A stretch of 64,000 bases of DNA from Pseudoalteromonas sp. (lineage in GTDB: Bacteria; Pseudomonadota; Gammaproteobacteria; Enterobacterales; Alteromonadaceae): assembly GCF_018402495.1 (NCBI RefSeq), contig NZ_JAGYIU010000001.1, positions 1,116,001-1,180,000 of the forward strand, given 5' to 3'. This document shows positions 34,308 to 42,308 of the stretch, piece after piece. Position numbers and translations under genes: made by a program. How positions within the stretch are numbered: position 1 is the first letter of the stretch; the number at the start of each line of letters is the position of its first letter. Under the pieces are notes generated by a model. It was not told the DNA's origin. It saw nothing but the letters and a program-made list of their open reading frames with translations, and searched no databases.

Positions 34308-35343
34308 TTAAGCCGCAAGTAATTTCGGCTGATATTCTTTATTATGCTTTTGCATTGCAAAAGCCGTTCTTATCGTTTTATTCGCTAAAGCAATCGCTGC
34401 TACTTTTTTTCCTCGACGTTCGGTTAATGCTTTTAACCATACATCTTTTCACTGCGACTTTCTCTTTTTCTAGTTGGGAAACAACAGCTAATGCACCTTT
34501 AAACAAAGCACTTCGCAGCTTCTTATTTCCTATCACTTTAGATATCGAGCCTATTTTTTCTTTACCACCACTGCTATGTTGTACAGGTGTCAAACCAAAG
34601 CAAGCGGCGGCTTCTCGACCACTTTTGAAATGTGTCGCATCACCTAGTGCTATTTTTATCAAGACTGCACAGACTGGACCGACTCCCTCCAAGGCTTGTA
34701 AGCGATTACAGGTTTTATCTTCTTTAACTATTTCATGCAGTTGTTTTTCAATCTGCTTTGCTTCTTCAATTATCTCCTTAAAGCGTTGAAAAAGGAGGTC
34801 AATTGAAAAGCGAAATGAGGATGTTAAACTATTTTCTGCGTCTTCTAGTATCTCTGGTATAGCGCGAATTAATGGGGTATCACCTTGAGCTATTGGGTAC
34901 CCTAACTCCAAAAGCAAACCTCTGAGTTGGTTACTTAAACTTACTTTTTGTTTGACCAATAAATCACGCATACATTCAATGCCTTGCAGGCATTGCTCCT
35001 GCACTGAAAGTAATCGGCTTTCTTTAATATGAGGCTGGCGAGCGGTAACAGAAATAGCCAGCGCATCATTAGCATCTGTTTTTTGTCCTTGACGAAACGC
35101 TTTTACTTGTCGTGCATTAACTGCTTTTACTTGGTGACCAGCTTGTTTAGCAAAGCGTGCCCAATAATGTGTTCCGCCACACGACTCCATAGCAACTAAA
35201 GATTGCTTCTCTTTAATTAATAATTCTTTAAGTTTAGCTCTTGTGATTGCTTTGTTATAAATAACGTTTCCATTTTTATCTGTTTTACAAACCTGGAATA
35301 AATTTTTTGCTAAATCAATTGCGATTACATTACAATCAAACAT
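34308..35343 (-). pseudogene. IS110/IS1111-type transposase with a C-terminal frameshift
   Basis: The open frame runs from MFDCNVIAIDLAKNLFQVC, the DEDD RuvC-like domain with the first acid in AIDLAK, through TDANDALAISV, to the transposase_20 domain LQALEGVGPVCAVLIKIALGDATHFKSGREAAACFGLTPVQHSSGGKEK. At about 34445-34450 the frame breaks: the annotated frame ends in an unlikely basic tail at 34378, while the neighbouring frame reads KDVWLKALTERRGKKVAAIALANKTIRTAFAM and stops at 34308, as relatives do. A 1-base insertion or 2-base deletion after GTGAAAA explains this. The catalytic Ser of the C-terminal domain is before the break, so residual function cannot be excluded. Confidence 0.82.
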
Positions 35344-35411
35344 GTATGGGCTCCTTGGTAAAAGTTTAGTTGCTTATTACGTTACTCCTGAGGGAAGTGG
35401 GAGTCCATACA

Positions 35412-35536
35412 TCTGTTGACCTTTCAAGGTTAAATTTGCAGCAGCCTATTTGGTATTTAGGCAAGGCAGAGCCTATGAAGTGTGGTTATTCCCCATAAAT
35501 AGGCGATAACGCAGCATTAATGCCAAACAGGCGCTG
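35412..35536 (+). repeat. Modular repeat copy A, module X
   Basis: Includes TTTGCAGCAG, CAAGGCAGAG, CCATAAATAGGCGATAAC and AATGCCAAAC. It is homologous to 42946-43072 on the opposite strand. It is joined at its right end to module Y in the same orientation. Confidence 0.8.
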
Positions 35537-35577
35537 CCCGAAGGGTTCTGCCTAGGGACGATTAACTCTTTGTTGCC
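35537..35577 (+). repeat. Modular repeat copy A, module Y
   Basis: CCCGAAGGGTTCTGCCTAGG to TTTGTTGCC. It is homologous to 42878-42920 in the same orientation. From 35578 to 35770 there is no gene, only two near-palindromes (CTACATGGATGTAG and CTTACATGGATGTAAG), a second GGGACGATTAA and a final ACAGACCCTAG that resembles the end of the repeat. Confidence 0.78.
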
Positions 35578-35771
35578 TACATGGATGTAGGTAAGGGGCG
35601 TGAGCAGGACGCGGAAGCTTTGCTCGGTTTTTACTTATTCTTACATGGATGTAAGCCAGTAGAATAACGCAGGAGCAGTTATCGAGCCCACTAGGTTACA
35701 AACCTCTTGGGACGATTAAACCGCCCCTAGTTTGAACAAATTGTAATCCGAAAAGGTTAACAGACCCTAGA

Positions 35772-36779
35772 TTAACGTTTGCTGGACTGACGAGTAATTA
35801 ATTCTATATCAATAACTTGTGATTCAACTTTTTCACCTGAAAACTGTTGTATTAACTTTTTAACTAACAAAGTCGCAGCAAATTGGGTGTTTTGTTTAAT
35901 TGTAGAAAGGGAAGGATGACTAATATCAGCCATGGCAATGTCATCAAATCCAACCAGTGCCACATCGTTGGGAATACTCACATAGCGCTCTTTCAGCGCT
36001 TTCATCGCCCCCAATGCAACCATGTCACTACAGGCCATAATCGCGTCAAAATACAACCCTTTTTCACGTAATAACTGATTAATTGCTTGATACGCAGAGC
36101 GACTGGTAATATCAATGGATATAACATGCTGCTCAAGCTTATGGGTAGCAAGTGCGGCCGCGTAACCACGATGCCGTTCACTAATTTCACCATGCTCAGG
36201 ATCGCCTAAAAATAGAATATTTTTAGCACCGTGCTCTATTAAGTGAGTACTCGCTTGCAACCCCCCTAAATAGTTATCGCTGCCAACAATAGGATAATTA
36301 CTTTGGGTTTTTGGATCTCCCCATACCACTAAAGGAATACCTGCATCGGCAGCTGCTTCTATATTAGTTTGGTTTTTTCCTTGCCCTACAACAATAATAC
36401 CATCTGCTCGGCGTCCATTAATAAAGTAATTTGCCCAGTCACCTTGCGCCATTATCGAGTTAGATAATAACAGCTCTAAACCTTGTTGATTAAGCGCTAG
36501 ATTAATTTCACTCACTACTTTAAGTAAAAATGGATCACCAATTGATTGCTCAGTTTGCTCATCAAGATTAATAATAACGGCAACAACATTGGTCTTTTGC
36601 GTACGCAAACGGCTAGCCGCCGTGTTAAGGCTAAAATTATGTTTTTTTGCAAGCTGCTGAAGCTTGTCGCGGGTTTCTTGCTTAATGAGCGGGTTATTAT
36701 TCAGCGCGCGCGAAACCGTTGAGGTAGACACCCCAGCAAGCTTTGCTAAATCAGCTAATTTAATTTTTTTATTATTCAT
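35772..36779 (-). CDS. LacI-family repressor of the trehalose locus
   Basis: A 335-residue LacI protein. The N-terminus KIKLADLAKLAGVSTSTVSRALNNNPLIKQETRDK holds the HTH and hinge. The effector domain has the expected VVAVIINLDEQ, GIIVVGQG, AIMACSDMVALGAMKAL and DVALVGFDDIAMADISHPSLSTI segments. It is divergent from the TonB receptor. The palindrome TGCAAACGTTTGCA before the receptor and its near-copy before the MFS-trehalase operon are its likely operators. Trehalose or a derivative is inferred as inducer from the regulon, not from the ligand pocket. Confidence 0.87.
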   Translation of the reverse strand: MNNKKIKLADLAKLAGVSTSTVSRALNNNPLIKQETRDKLQQLAKKHNFSLNTAASRLRTQKTNVVAVIINLDEQTEQSIGDPFLLKVVSEINLALNQQGLELLLSNSIMAQGDWANYFINGRRADGIIVVGQGKNQTNIEAAADAGIPLVVWGDPKTQSNYPIVGSDNYLGGLQASTHLIEHGAKNILFLGDPEHGEISERHRGYAAALATHKLEQHVISIDITSRSAYQAINQLLREKGLYFDAIMACSDMVALGAMKALKERYVSIPNDVALVGFDDIAMADISHPSLSTIKQNTQFAATLLVKKLIQQFSGEKVESQVIDIELITRQSSKR

Positions 36780-36943
36780 AAAACCCTAAACGCGCCACTG
36801 CGGCTGTTGCTATATCTAACTTGCTGACAATATAGCATTATTATTTTTTACTGGCTTGCCCATTAACTTAAAAATTACGCTCTTGTGTAATTACGCTCAA
36901 TAAAACAACAGCCCTTATTAATAAATAATTTACAAATAAACAT

Positions 36944-36957
36944 TGCAAACGTTTGCA
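36944..36957. promoter_or_regulatory. LacI-type operator before the trehalose-locus TonB receptor
   Basis: TGCAAACGTTTGCA is a perfect 14-bp palindrome with CG at the centre, 103 nt before the receptor's ATG. Its near-copy lies at 32406-32419. Confidence 0.82.
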
Positions 36958-37059
36958 TTTATCTCTAGAGTTTCAATTTATACAGCCTGTTTACATTAAA
37001 ATTTAATCAATCTCGCTGTAATACACACTGTTTAACACACTAAAAACGGGATCTCACAC

Positions 37060-39309
37060 ATGAAATTCAATAAAGCAAAAAGCATGCTAGCCTGTGCAAT
37101 TACTTTAGCCCTAAGCACACACGCTGCTCTTGCAGCAGAACAAGCAAACGAAAAAAAAGTTGAGCGAATTGTCGTTTCTGGTACACCCGCAGGTGTTGGG
37201 ATCAGAAAAATTGATGCCAGCTATGCTGTGACAAATATTGATGCTGGGCAAATAATTAAACTATCACCTAAAAGTACGGCCGACTTATTTAAAGCAGTTC
37301 CCGGTGTGTGGGTTGAAAGCTCTGGCGGTGAGTCTGGTGCCAACGTATTTGTGCGTGGTTTTCCAGGAGGGGGTGATGCGCCATTTTTAACACTCAGTAT
37401 TGAAGGCTCGCCAGTTTACCCTGCGCCTACTCTTTCATTTTTAGAAAACTCATCGTTATTTAGAATCGATGAAACGATTGAAACAATGGAAGCACTGCGT
37501 GGTGGCCCTAATCCTGTGCTATCCAATGGTCAGCCTGGTTTAACAACCAACTTTAGATTAAAACGTGGCAGTGAAGATACTCAAGGCTTATTTAAATACA
37601 CCACATCAGACTACGACTTACAACGGGTTGATGCTGTAGTAAGTGGTGAAATCACCGACGACCTATATTTTATGGTAGGCGGCTATGTTAAAAGCTCACC
37701 GGGTATTCGTGATGCTGGCTTTACCTCAGAAAAAGGCAGCCAATTTACAATTAACATTACTAAAGAGTTAGACAATGGCGAGCTTAACTTTTATACCCGT
37801 CAAACAGACGATCACGGTGCTTGGTACTTACCCACCCCGTTAAACGTGGACGGCATTGATGCCCAGTACACTCAATTGGGTACACTTAACCGTCAAGCAA
37901 CAATTTTTACCGGCCCCAATGCGCAAGCTCACGACATTGACCTAGGTGATGGCCGTGGTTGGGATGGTCATGTTTCAGGCGGTAGCATTAAACTTGAATT
38001 TGATAATGGTTGGCAATTTATTGACCGTTTTAATATTACTAAAGGCGATGCCAATACATTTGGCCTAGTACCTAATGGTTCAGCAACAACGATTAGTGAA
38101 GTGGCCGACAATGGCCAAACGGCATTCGGTGCTGTAACTGACACAGAATACGCTAGTGACACTGCGATTCAGCAACTGGGTCGCTGGGTAGTATTAAAAG
38201 AAATAAGCTCGTTTACTAACGACTTAGCTTTTTCAAAGCAATTTGGCGATTTATCGGCCACTTTTGGTTATTACACCGCAAGTACATCTGCGAGCGATTG
38301 GTGGAGCTTAGGTAATACGGCGTATCATGTACTGGAAGCCGGTGGTGAGTCATTAAATGGTATTGAATGTAACCAAAGCACTGACGGGTGTGGTTTTAAT
38401 TACGATATTAGCTCAACAGGTGATGCTCGCACCGATGCTTTTTACTTTACAGGGCAATACAAATTTGCAGATGCGTTTACGCTTGATTTAGGTGTACGTA
38501 AAGAAAACCATGATGTGCAGTACAGTGTTGATGAAGACCTTGACGGTATTATCACTAAAACTGTTGATTACGATGAAAGTAAAACCTCATGGACAACCGG
38601 TTTAAACTATTCAATTAATGACGACATGGGCGTGTTTGCCCGTGTTAACCGTGGTTATAAAATGCCATACTTTGATGACTTTAGAGATAACTTTGGCGCA
38701 TACCAAGGGGGTGAAAAACTGATTAAAGAAGTAACGCAGGGCGAACTAGGCTACAAGCTTATTTCAGACTCTACCGACTTCTACGCCACCTTTTTTGTCA
38801 ATGAAGTAAAAGGAGATACCTTTGTAAGTCGCCCGGGTGTGCCAGCTGAAATTTTAACCAACGAAGCGTATGGTGTTGAACTTGATTACAACTTTAATCA
38901 TGAATCTGGCTTTTCTGTTAATTTAAATACCACATTACAACAAACCGAAATCACACAAAGCCCTGCAAATAAAGGTAACGACGCACAGCGCCAGCCTAAA
39001 TGGCAAGTACGCGTAACACCAAGCTATGACTTTGAAGTAGACGGCATGTACGCCACACTCTATGGTACTTTGTCAGCAGTAGATGACCGCTTTGGTAATA
39101 ACGAAAACACCGTGACACTCGATGGCTACGAAAAAGTTGACTTAGGTTTAATTGTTGAACCAATGGAAGGCATTAAACTGCAATTAGCCATTGATAACTT
39201 AACCGACGAGCAAGGTATTACCGAAGGCGACCCACGTAATGCCGACGCCCCCAATGGCCGTTACATTATGCCGCGTACAACACGCTTAAGCGTAAGCTAC
39301 GAATTCTAA
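37060..39309 (+). CDS. TonB-dependent outer-membrane receptor, trehalose locus
   Basis: A 749-residue receptor with a signal peptide MKFNKAKSMLACAITLALS to HAALAA, a TonB-box-like ERIVVSG (about 35-41), a plug (IKLSPKSTADLFKAVPGVWVESSGGESGANVFVRGFPG, then IETMEALRGGPNPV) and a beta-barrel ending TRLSVSYEF with the C-terminal Phe expected of outer-membrane barrels. Its regulation by the LacI protein and its operator shared with MFS-treF suggest uptake of trehalose or a trehalose-containing glycan. The substrate is inferred. It shares with the sucrose-locus receptor the unusual plug motif around PGV-ES-GGE. Confidence 0.88.
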   Translation: MKFNKAKSMLACAITLALSTHAALAAEQANEKKVERIVVSGTPAGVGIRKIDASYAVTNIDAGQIIKLSPKSTADLFKAVPGVWVESSGGESGANVFVRGFPGGGDAPFLTLSIEGSPVYPAPTLSFLENSSLFRIDETIETMEALRGGPNPVLSNGQPGLTTNFRLKRGSEDTQGLFKYTTSDYDLQRVDAVVSGEITDDLYFMVGGYVKSSPGIRDAGFTSEKGSQFTINITKELDNGELNFYTRQTDDHGAWYLPTPLNVDGIDAQYTQLGTLNRQATIFTGPNAQAHDIDLGDGRGWDGHVSGGSIKLEFDNGWQFIDRFNITKGDANTFGLVPNGSATTISEVADNGQTAFGAVTDTEYASDTAIQQLGRWVVLKEISSFTNDLAFSKQFGDLSATFGYYTASTSASDWWSLGNTAYHVLEAGGESLNGIECNQSTDGCGFNYDISSTGDARTDAFYFTGQYKFADAFTLDLGVRKENHDVQYSVDEDLDGIITKTVDYDESKTSWTTGLNYSINDDMGVFARVNRGYKMPYFDDFRDNFGAYQGGEKLIKEVTQGELGYKLISDSTDFYATFFVNEVKGDTFVSRPGVPAEILTNEAYGVELDYNFNHESGFSVNLNTTLQQTEITQSPANKGNDAQRQPKWQVRVTPSYDFEVDGMYATLYGTLSAVDDRFGNNENTVTLDGYEKVDLGLIVEPMEGIKLQLAIDNLTDEQGITEGDPRNADAPNGRYIMPRTTRLSVSYEF

Positions 39310-39334
39310 TTTCTCCCTGTATCAATACCCAAAG

Positions 39335-39365
39335 CCGCAGTGGTTAATACACTGCGGTTTTTTTT
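39335..39365 (+). terminator. Terminator of the TonB receptor gene, overlapping the hydrolase stop
   Basis: CCGCAGTG (39335-39342) and CACTGCGG (39350-39357) are followed by eight T. The stop codon of the convergent hydrolase gene (39344-39346) is inside the loop. Confidence 0.88.
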
Positions 39366-39961
39366 ATTATAGGTGTCAGCCTATTAGCAAGCTCTCCATG
39401 CGCACTAACGGGTAAGTGTATGCCCTCTTTCTTGCAAGATTGTATCAGCGGATAACAATCTAAAAATTCACACGTGTGACGATCAGCGACAGCTTTGAAC
39501 TCAATGGATAATTGTTCCGCTTTTTTACCTGCACCTGCGTAAATACTTTTATAACTTCCCACTTCATGAACCTTGGGCGGGCTTATAATGATTATCTTTG
39601 GTATTGTTTTACAGTGATAAAATGCTTTAATGGCTGAAATTAACTCCTCAAGCGCTTTGCCAATATCGATAGCAGACAGCGCAAAACGCGCTTTTAAATC
39701 ATTGGTGCCAAGCTGAATAATAACAACATCAACAGTGTGAGCTTCCAGATACGGTTTTAAATATTTAATCCCTGACTTATCACCATTAAAAGGCGGATCC
39801 TTCACTAAAGTACGATTAGGTTGCCCCGCTTCAATCACTTCAAAGCCGATACCCAACTGCTGCTTTAATAAAATAGGCCAGCGCTCTGTTTCGCTCAGCC
39901 GCTTCCCATCAACAGGAGAGACTCCAAAAGTATTAGAGTCACCAAAACACAAAATATTCAT
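39344..39961 (-). CDS. SGNH/GDSL-family hydrolase
   Basis: A 205-residue hydrolase without a signal peptide. Block I is CFGDSNTFG with the nucleophile in GDS (about residue 8), block III is QLGTNDLKARF with the GTND motif, and block V reads EGIHLPVSAHGELA. The usual Asp three residues before the catalytic His is Glu here. The closest general types are arylesterase- or acetylesterase-like SGNH enzymes; the substrate is unknown. Its ATG directly follows the TAA of a 57-aa secreted peptide gene (TAAATG), so the two are translationally coupled. It lies downstream of, and convergent with, the trehalose-locus receptor. Confidence 0.82.
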   Translation of the reverse strand: MNILCFGDSNTFGVSPVDGKRLSETERWPILLKQQLGIGFEVIEAGQPNRTLVKDPPFNGDKSGIKYLKPYLEAHTVDVVIIQLGTNDLKARFALSAIDIGKALEELISAIKAFYHCKTIPKIIIISPPKVHEVGSYKSIYAGAGKKAEQLSIEFKAVADRHTCEFLDCYPLIQSCKKEGIHLPVSAHGELANRLTPIIKKTAVY

Positions 39962-40135
39962 TTAAAATGGATTCACTGTGTAGCCTTGCTGCTGTAACGG
40001 CGCTTGGCTTAAATCAAATTTATGCTCAGGTACATTATAAAAATAACCATAGTCTTTAACCACAGGCGCAGGCTCTGCAGCAAGAGTGCCAAAGCCAGCT
40101 AAAAGTAAGCTTGAGCCAATAAGTAACGTTTTCAT
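39962..40135 (-). CDS. 57-aa secreted peptide, coupled to the SGNH hydrolase
   Basis: A short gene starting MKTLLIGSSLLLAGFGTLAA, a full signal peptide with a cleavage-compatible end, followed by a mature part of about 37 residues that includes EPAPVVKDYGYFYNVPEHKF and ends in QQQGYTVNPF. An AAGGATG ribosome-binding site lies 5 nt before the ATG. The TAA abuts the ATG of the hydrolase gene with no spacer. I do not recognise a family. The mature peptide is Tyr/Pro/Gln rich and uncharged overall, and would be periplasmic or released. Confidence 0.7.
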   Translation of the reverse strand: MKTLLIGSSLLLAGFGTLAAEPAPVVKDYGYFYNVPEHKFDLSQAPLQQQGYTVNPF

Positions 40136-40182
40136 ACATCATCCTTTTTACTTTTTGTTTAGCCTAACGCTATTTAACGTGA

Positions 40183-40647
40183 TTAACGAGCCTGAACATG
40201 TGAATGTGCTTTAAAAGTCATTCCTAAATAATTAAAGGTATGTTTAAACATATCGATAAATGCGTCAGGCGCTGAGGGAGATGCAGCATTAGAGAGCAGT
40301 GAAAACTGCTTTTGACGTAAAGTTCTAAGCTTAGGTTTTAACGCCTCATCATCCATGTAATCTGTGATCCTATCCATAAATGCTTTCATTTGTGGCGTGG
40401 TGTTATACCAGTACACAGGGGATGCGAACACCCAATGTTCGTAGCGAAGTAACACTTCAAACAAATTATAAAAATCATCATTGTGATACTCCTTATCGTA
40501 GCGATAAGGTGAAATAACATAATCATCTAAACAAAAAACAATGCCGCATTGTTGCTTACTATAGGCGTTAACTTGCGCAGTAGTATTACCGTTTTTACGA
40601 CCACTTGAATATATGATTGCAATATTGTGTGCTGATTTTTCTTGCAT
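40183..40647 (-). CDS. Flavodoxin-like NAD(P)H-dependent FMN reductase family protein
   Basis: A 154-residue protein from the ATG at 40647, chosen because an AAGGAG site lies 8 nt upstream; a longer start at 40677 is unsupported. It has a flavodoxin-like fold: NIAIIYSSGRKNGNTTAQVNAY with the phosphate-binding SSGRKNGNT loop (about 13-21), and WVFASPVYWYNTTPQMKAFMDRITDYM, the typical FMN-reductase segment. It probably reduces quinones or nitro compounds using FMN. It is divergent from soxR and a SoxR box lies between them, so it should be induced by redox-cycling agents. Confidence 0.8.
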   Translation of the reverse strand: MQEKSAHNIAIIYSSGRKNGNTTAQVNAYSKQQCGIVFCLDDYVISPYRYDKEYHNDDFYNLFEVLLRYEHWVFASPVYWYNTTPQMKAFMDRITDYMDDEALKPKLRTLRQKQFSLLSNAASPSAPDAFIDMFKHTFNYLGMTFKAHSHVQAR

Positions 40648-40686
40648 TGGGTTAGCTCCTTTTTTATGATGGCGCAAAGCTTAAAA

Positions 40687-40704
40687 CCTCAAGTTAAGTT
40701 TAGG
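40687..40704. promoter_or_regulatory. SoxR box
   Basis: CCTCAAGTTAAGTTTAGG closely matches the known SoxR consensus CCTCAAGTTAACTTGAGG. It lies 39 nt upstream of the reductase start and 40 nt upstream of soxR. Confidence 0.85.
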
Positions 40705-40744
40705 TCAATAGGTAATAATTAAATTTTTAAAAGGAATTAAAGTG

Positions 40745-41206
40745 ATGACGGTACAACAAAAAAAGCTCACTGAAGCCAACTTAACGGTGGGTTATGTTGC
40801 TAAACGCAGTGGTGTAAAAGTATCTACACTGCACTTTTACGAAAATAAAGGGCTAATACGCAGTTGGCGAAACAATGGCAACCAACGCCGTTATAAACCT
40901 GATGTACTAAGGCGAGTCGCGGTTATAAAAGCAGCACAAGCGATGGGGATCACGCTCGAAGAAATCATACAAACTCTAGCAGCGTTACCAGAGCAGCGCA
41001 CACCCACCCAAAAAGACTGGTCTGCACTTTCAAAACAATGGCAAGCACAGCTTGATGAGCGCATTGCTTATATGCAACGTTTACGCCAGCGGGTAGATGG
41101 CTGTATTGGCTGTGGGTGTTTATCAATGAGCAAGTGCCCAATTTACAACAAAGACGACCACTTAGGTGAAACCCAAAGTGGTGCCATTTTGTTAGAGCGA
41201 GATTAG
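40745..41206 (+). CDS. soxR: Redox-sensitive MerR-family regulator SoxR
   Basis: A 153-residue protein starting MTVQQKKLTEANLTVGYVAKRSGVKVSTLHFYENKGLI, the MerR HTH. A dimerisation helix follows, and then the [2Fe-2S] cluster motif CIGCGCLSMSKC with C120, C123, C125 and C131, exactly the SoxR spacing. An AAAAGGAATT site precedes the ATG; a GTG one codon upstream is also possible. Outside enterics, SoxR responds to redox-active compounds and controls small local regulons. Here the target is evidently the divergent flavodoxin-like gene, through the box at 40687-40704. Confidence 0.93.
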   Translation: MTVQQKKLTEANLTVGYVAKRSGVKVSTLHFYENKGLIRSWRNNGNQRRYKPDVLRRVAVIKAAQAMGITLEEIIQTLAALPEQRTPTQKDWSALSKQWQAQLDERIAYMQRLRQRVDGCIGCGCLSMSKCPIYNKDDHLGETQSGAILLERD

Positions 41207-41710
41207 TTAAATTTTACATGCACCATATATTGTAAAAAAGTGCTCTGATGCTTCTTTTATAGGTATGTCGTATGTTTGTGGCGCTTTGGCAATATCGCAC
41301 TCTAAGTAAGCGAGTAAGTTTTTTAGGGTATCACTCTTCTCGTGCATAGAAACTATGGTATACCATAAAACAACTCCCTCAGGCGTGCCATTTTCTAAAT
41401 AGATATGCTGATGCAATGATTCATTATCAAACATGTTTGCAGGCTTACTTGTTCTAATTGTTTTTGCTTTGAAGTTGAAAAAACCATTATCATCGGTTAT
41501 TGCTTCATCTTTATATTCATCACCATAAGTAAGCGAGCGTACAACCTTTGTATTTGCAACAGGCTGCCCTTTATCTAATAATTGCCCTTTTACCGGAGCC
41601 GATAAAACAAAATCCTGCTTATTAAAAAAACCAAACATATCTGCACACGCCTGTGTTGTACTAATACTGAATATGATTTTAAAAAGGAAAATTTTTATAG
41701 TTCCTTTCAT
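41207..41710 (-). CDS. Hypothetical secreted protein with carboxypeptidase-regulatory-like fold (DUF6795-like)
   Basis: A 167-residue protein with a signal peptide (MKGTIKIFLFKIIFSISTTQACA). The mature part begins with a beta-sandwich pattern, LSAPVKGQLLDKGQPVANTKVVRSLTYGDEYKDEAITDDNGFFNFKAKTI, like carboxypeptidase-regulatory or CNA-B type repeats and the DUF6795 family. The C-terminal half is less distinct, with two cysteines (YLECDIAK, YGACKI) that could form a disulfide. It is convergent with soxR, ending at the next base. The function is unknown. Confidence 0.65.
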   Translation of the reverse strand: MKGTIKIFLFKIIFSISTTQACADMFGFFNKQDFVLSAPVKGQLLDKGQPVANTKVVRSLTYGDEYKDEAITDDNGFFNFKAKTIRTSKPANMFDNESLHQHIYLENGTPEGVVLWYTIVSMHEKSDTLKNLLAYLECDIAKAPQTYDIPIKEASEHFFTIYGACKI

Positions 41711-41783
41711 GGTTTAAGCCCTAAAGTAAATGTTAAATATAAAACAGTACTTAGATTCAGAACATAGCAGAGAATTTTTTAAA

Positions 41784-41892
41784 TTGCTCATTACTCTACC
41801 TCCATGCAGCCGTAAATGAGATATTTTTAACACCGCTAGCGTCTGAATTACCTCTCAAAATGATTAAGTATTATTGCGTATGGATACTATCT
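41784..41892 (+). repeat. Dispersed repeat R2, copy 2
   Basis: Direct, diverged copy of 29435-29543. It lies between the DUF6795-like and DUF1294 genes and ends 14 bp before the stop of the latter. Confidence 0.7.
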
Positions 41893-41905
41893 TGCATAGT
41901 TGTTT

Positions 41906-42259
41906 TTATACGCTATTAATGTAACTCAGTAGACACAGATTAATTACTATACATCCCCATAAAACTATTATAAATCTGCTTCTTTGCGACTTATGTCGCA
42001 GCACTTGCTGCGCAAAGAGTCCACCCGGCCACCCGCCAATTAAAGCCAAAAAATGCAAATGTCGTTCGGGTATACGTCTGACTTTTTTATAGTTTGATTG
42101 TACTGCCTTTCGTTTATCCCAAGCGTAATATAAAAATGTTATACCGCTGATCAAAGAAATATATATAGGTAGGTACATTTCAACTTGATTATTTAAATAA
42201 GCTAACCACAATAAGCAAATAAACACACTAGAAAATATAATTAAGCTACTTTTTATCAA
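41906..42259 (-). CDS. DUF1294-family membrane protein
   Basis: A 117-residue protein with two N-terminal and one C-terminal hydrophobic segments. It carries the DUF1294 signature: FLYYAWDKRKAVQSNYKKVRRIPERHLHFLALIGGWPGGLFAQQVLRHKSQRSRF (about 42-96). Full family members often have an N-terminal cold-shock domain; this one does not. Its function is unknown. It is divergent from the next gene with a 49-bp gap, so their promoters overlap. Confidence 0.85.
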   Translation of the reverse strand: MIKSSLIIFSSVFICLLWLAYLNNQVEMYLPIYISLISGITFLYYAWDKRKAVQSNYKKVRRIPERHLHFLALIGGWPGGLFAQQVLRHKSQRSRFIIVLWGCIVINLCLLSYINSV

Positions 42260-42308
42260 AAATAATCGCCTATAATGAAATAATAAAAATAAACATCAAG
42301 GTTAAATT

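Larger units (their letters stand above)
32460..35411 (-). mobile_element. IS110/IS1111-type element carrying a nested IS3-family element
   Basis: Near-terminal inverted repeats TATGGACTCCC (32462) and GGGAGTCCATA (ending 35409) frame a transposase of the IS110 superfamily at 34308-35343. About 68 bp of non-coding DNA lie 5' of the transposase and about 240 bp 3' of it once the IS3 insertion is removed. Subterminal repeats and a long 3' non-coding end fit the IS1111 subgroup, where the guide (seek/bridge) RNA would be encoded downstream. The boundaries are read from IRs and from the interrupted repeat, and are good to a few bases. Confidence 0.7.
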
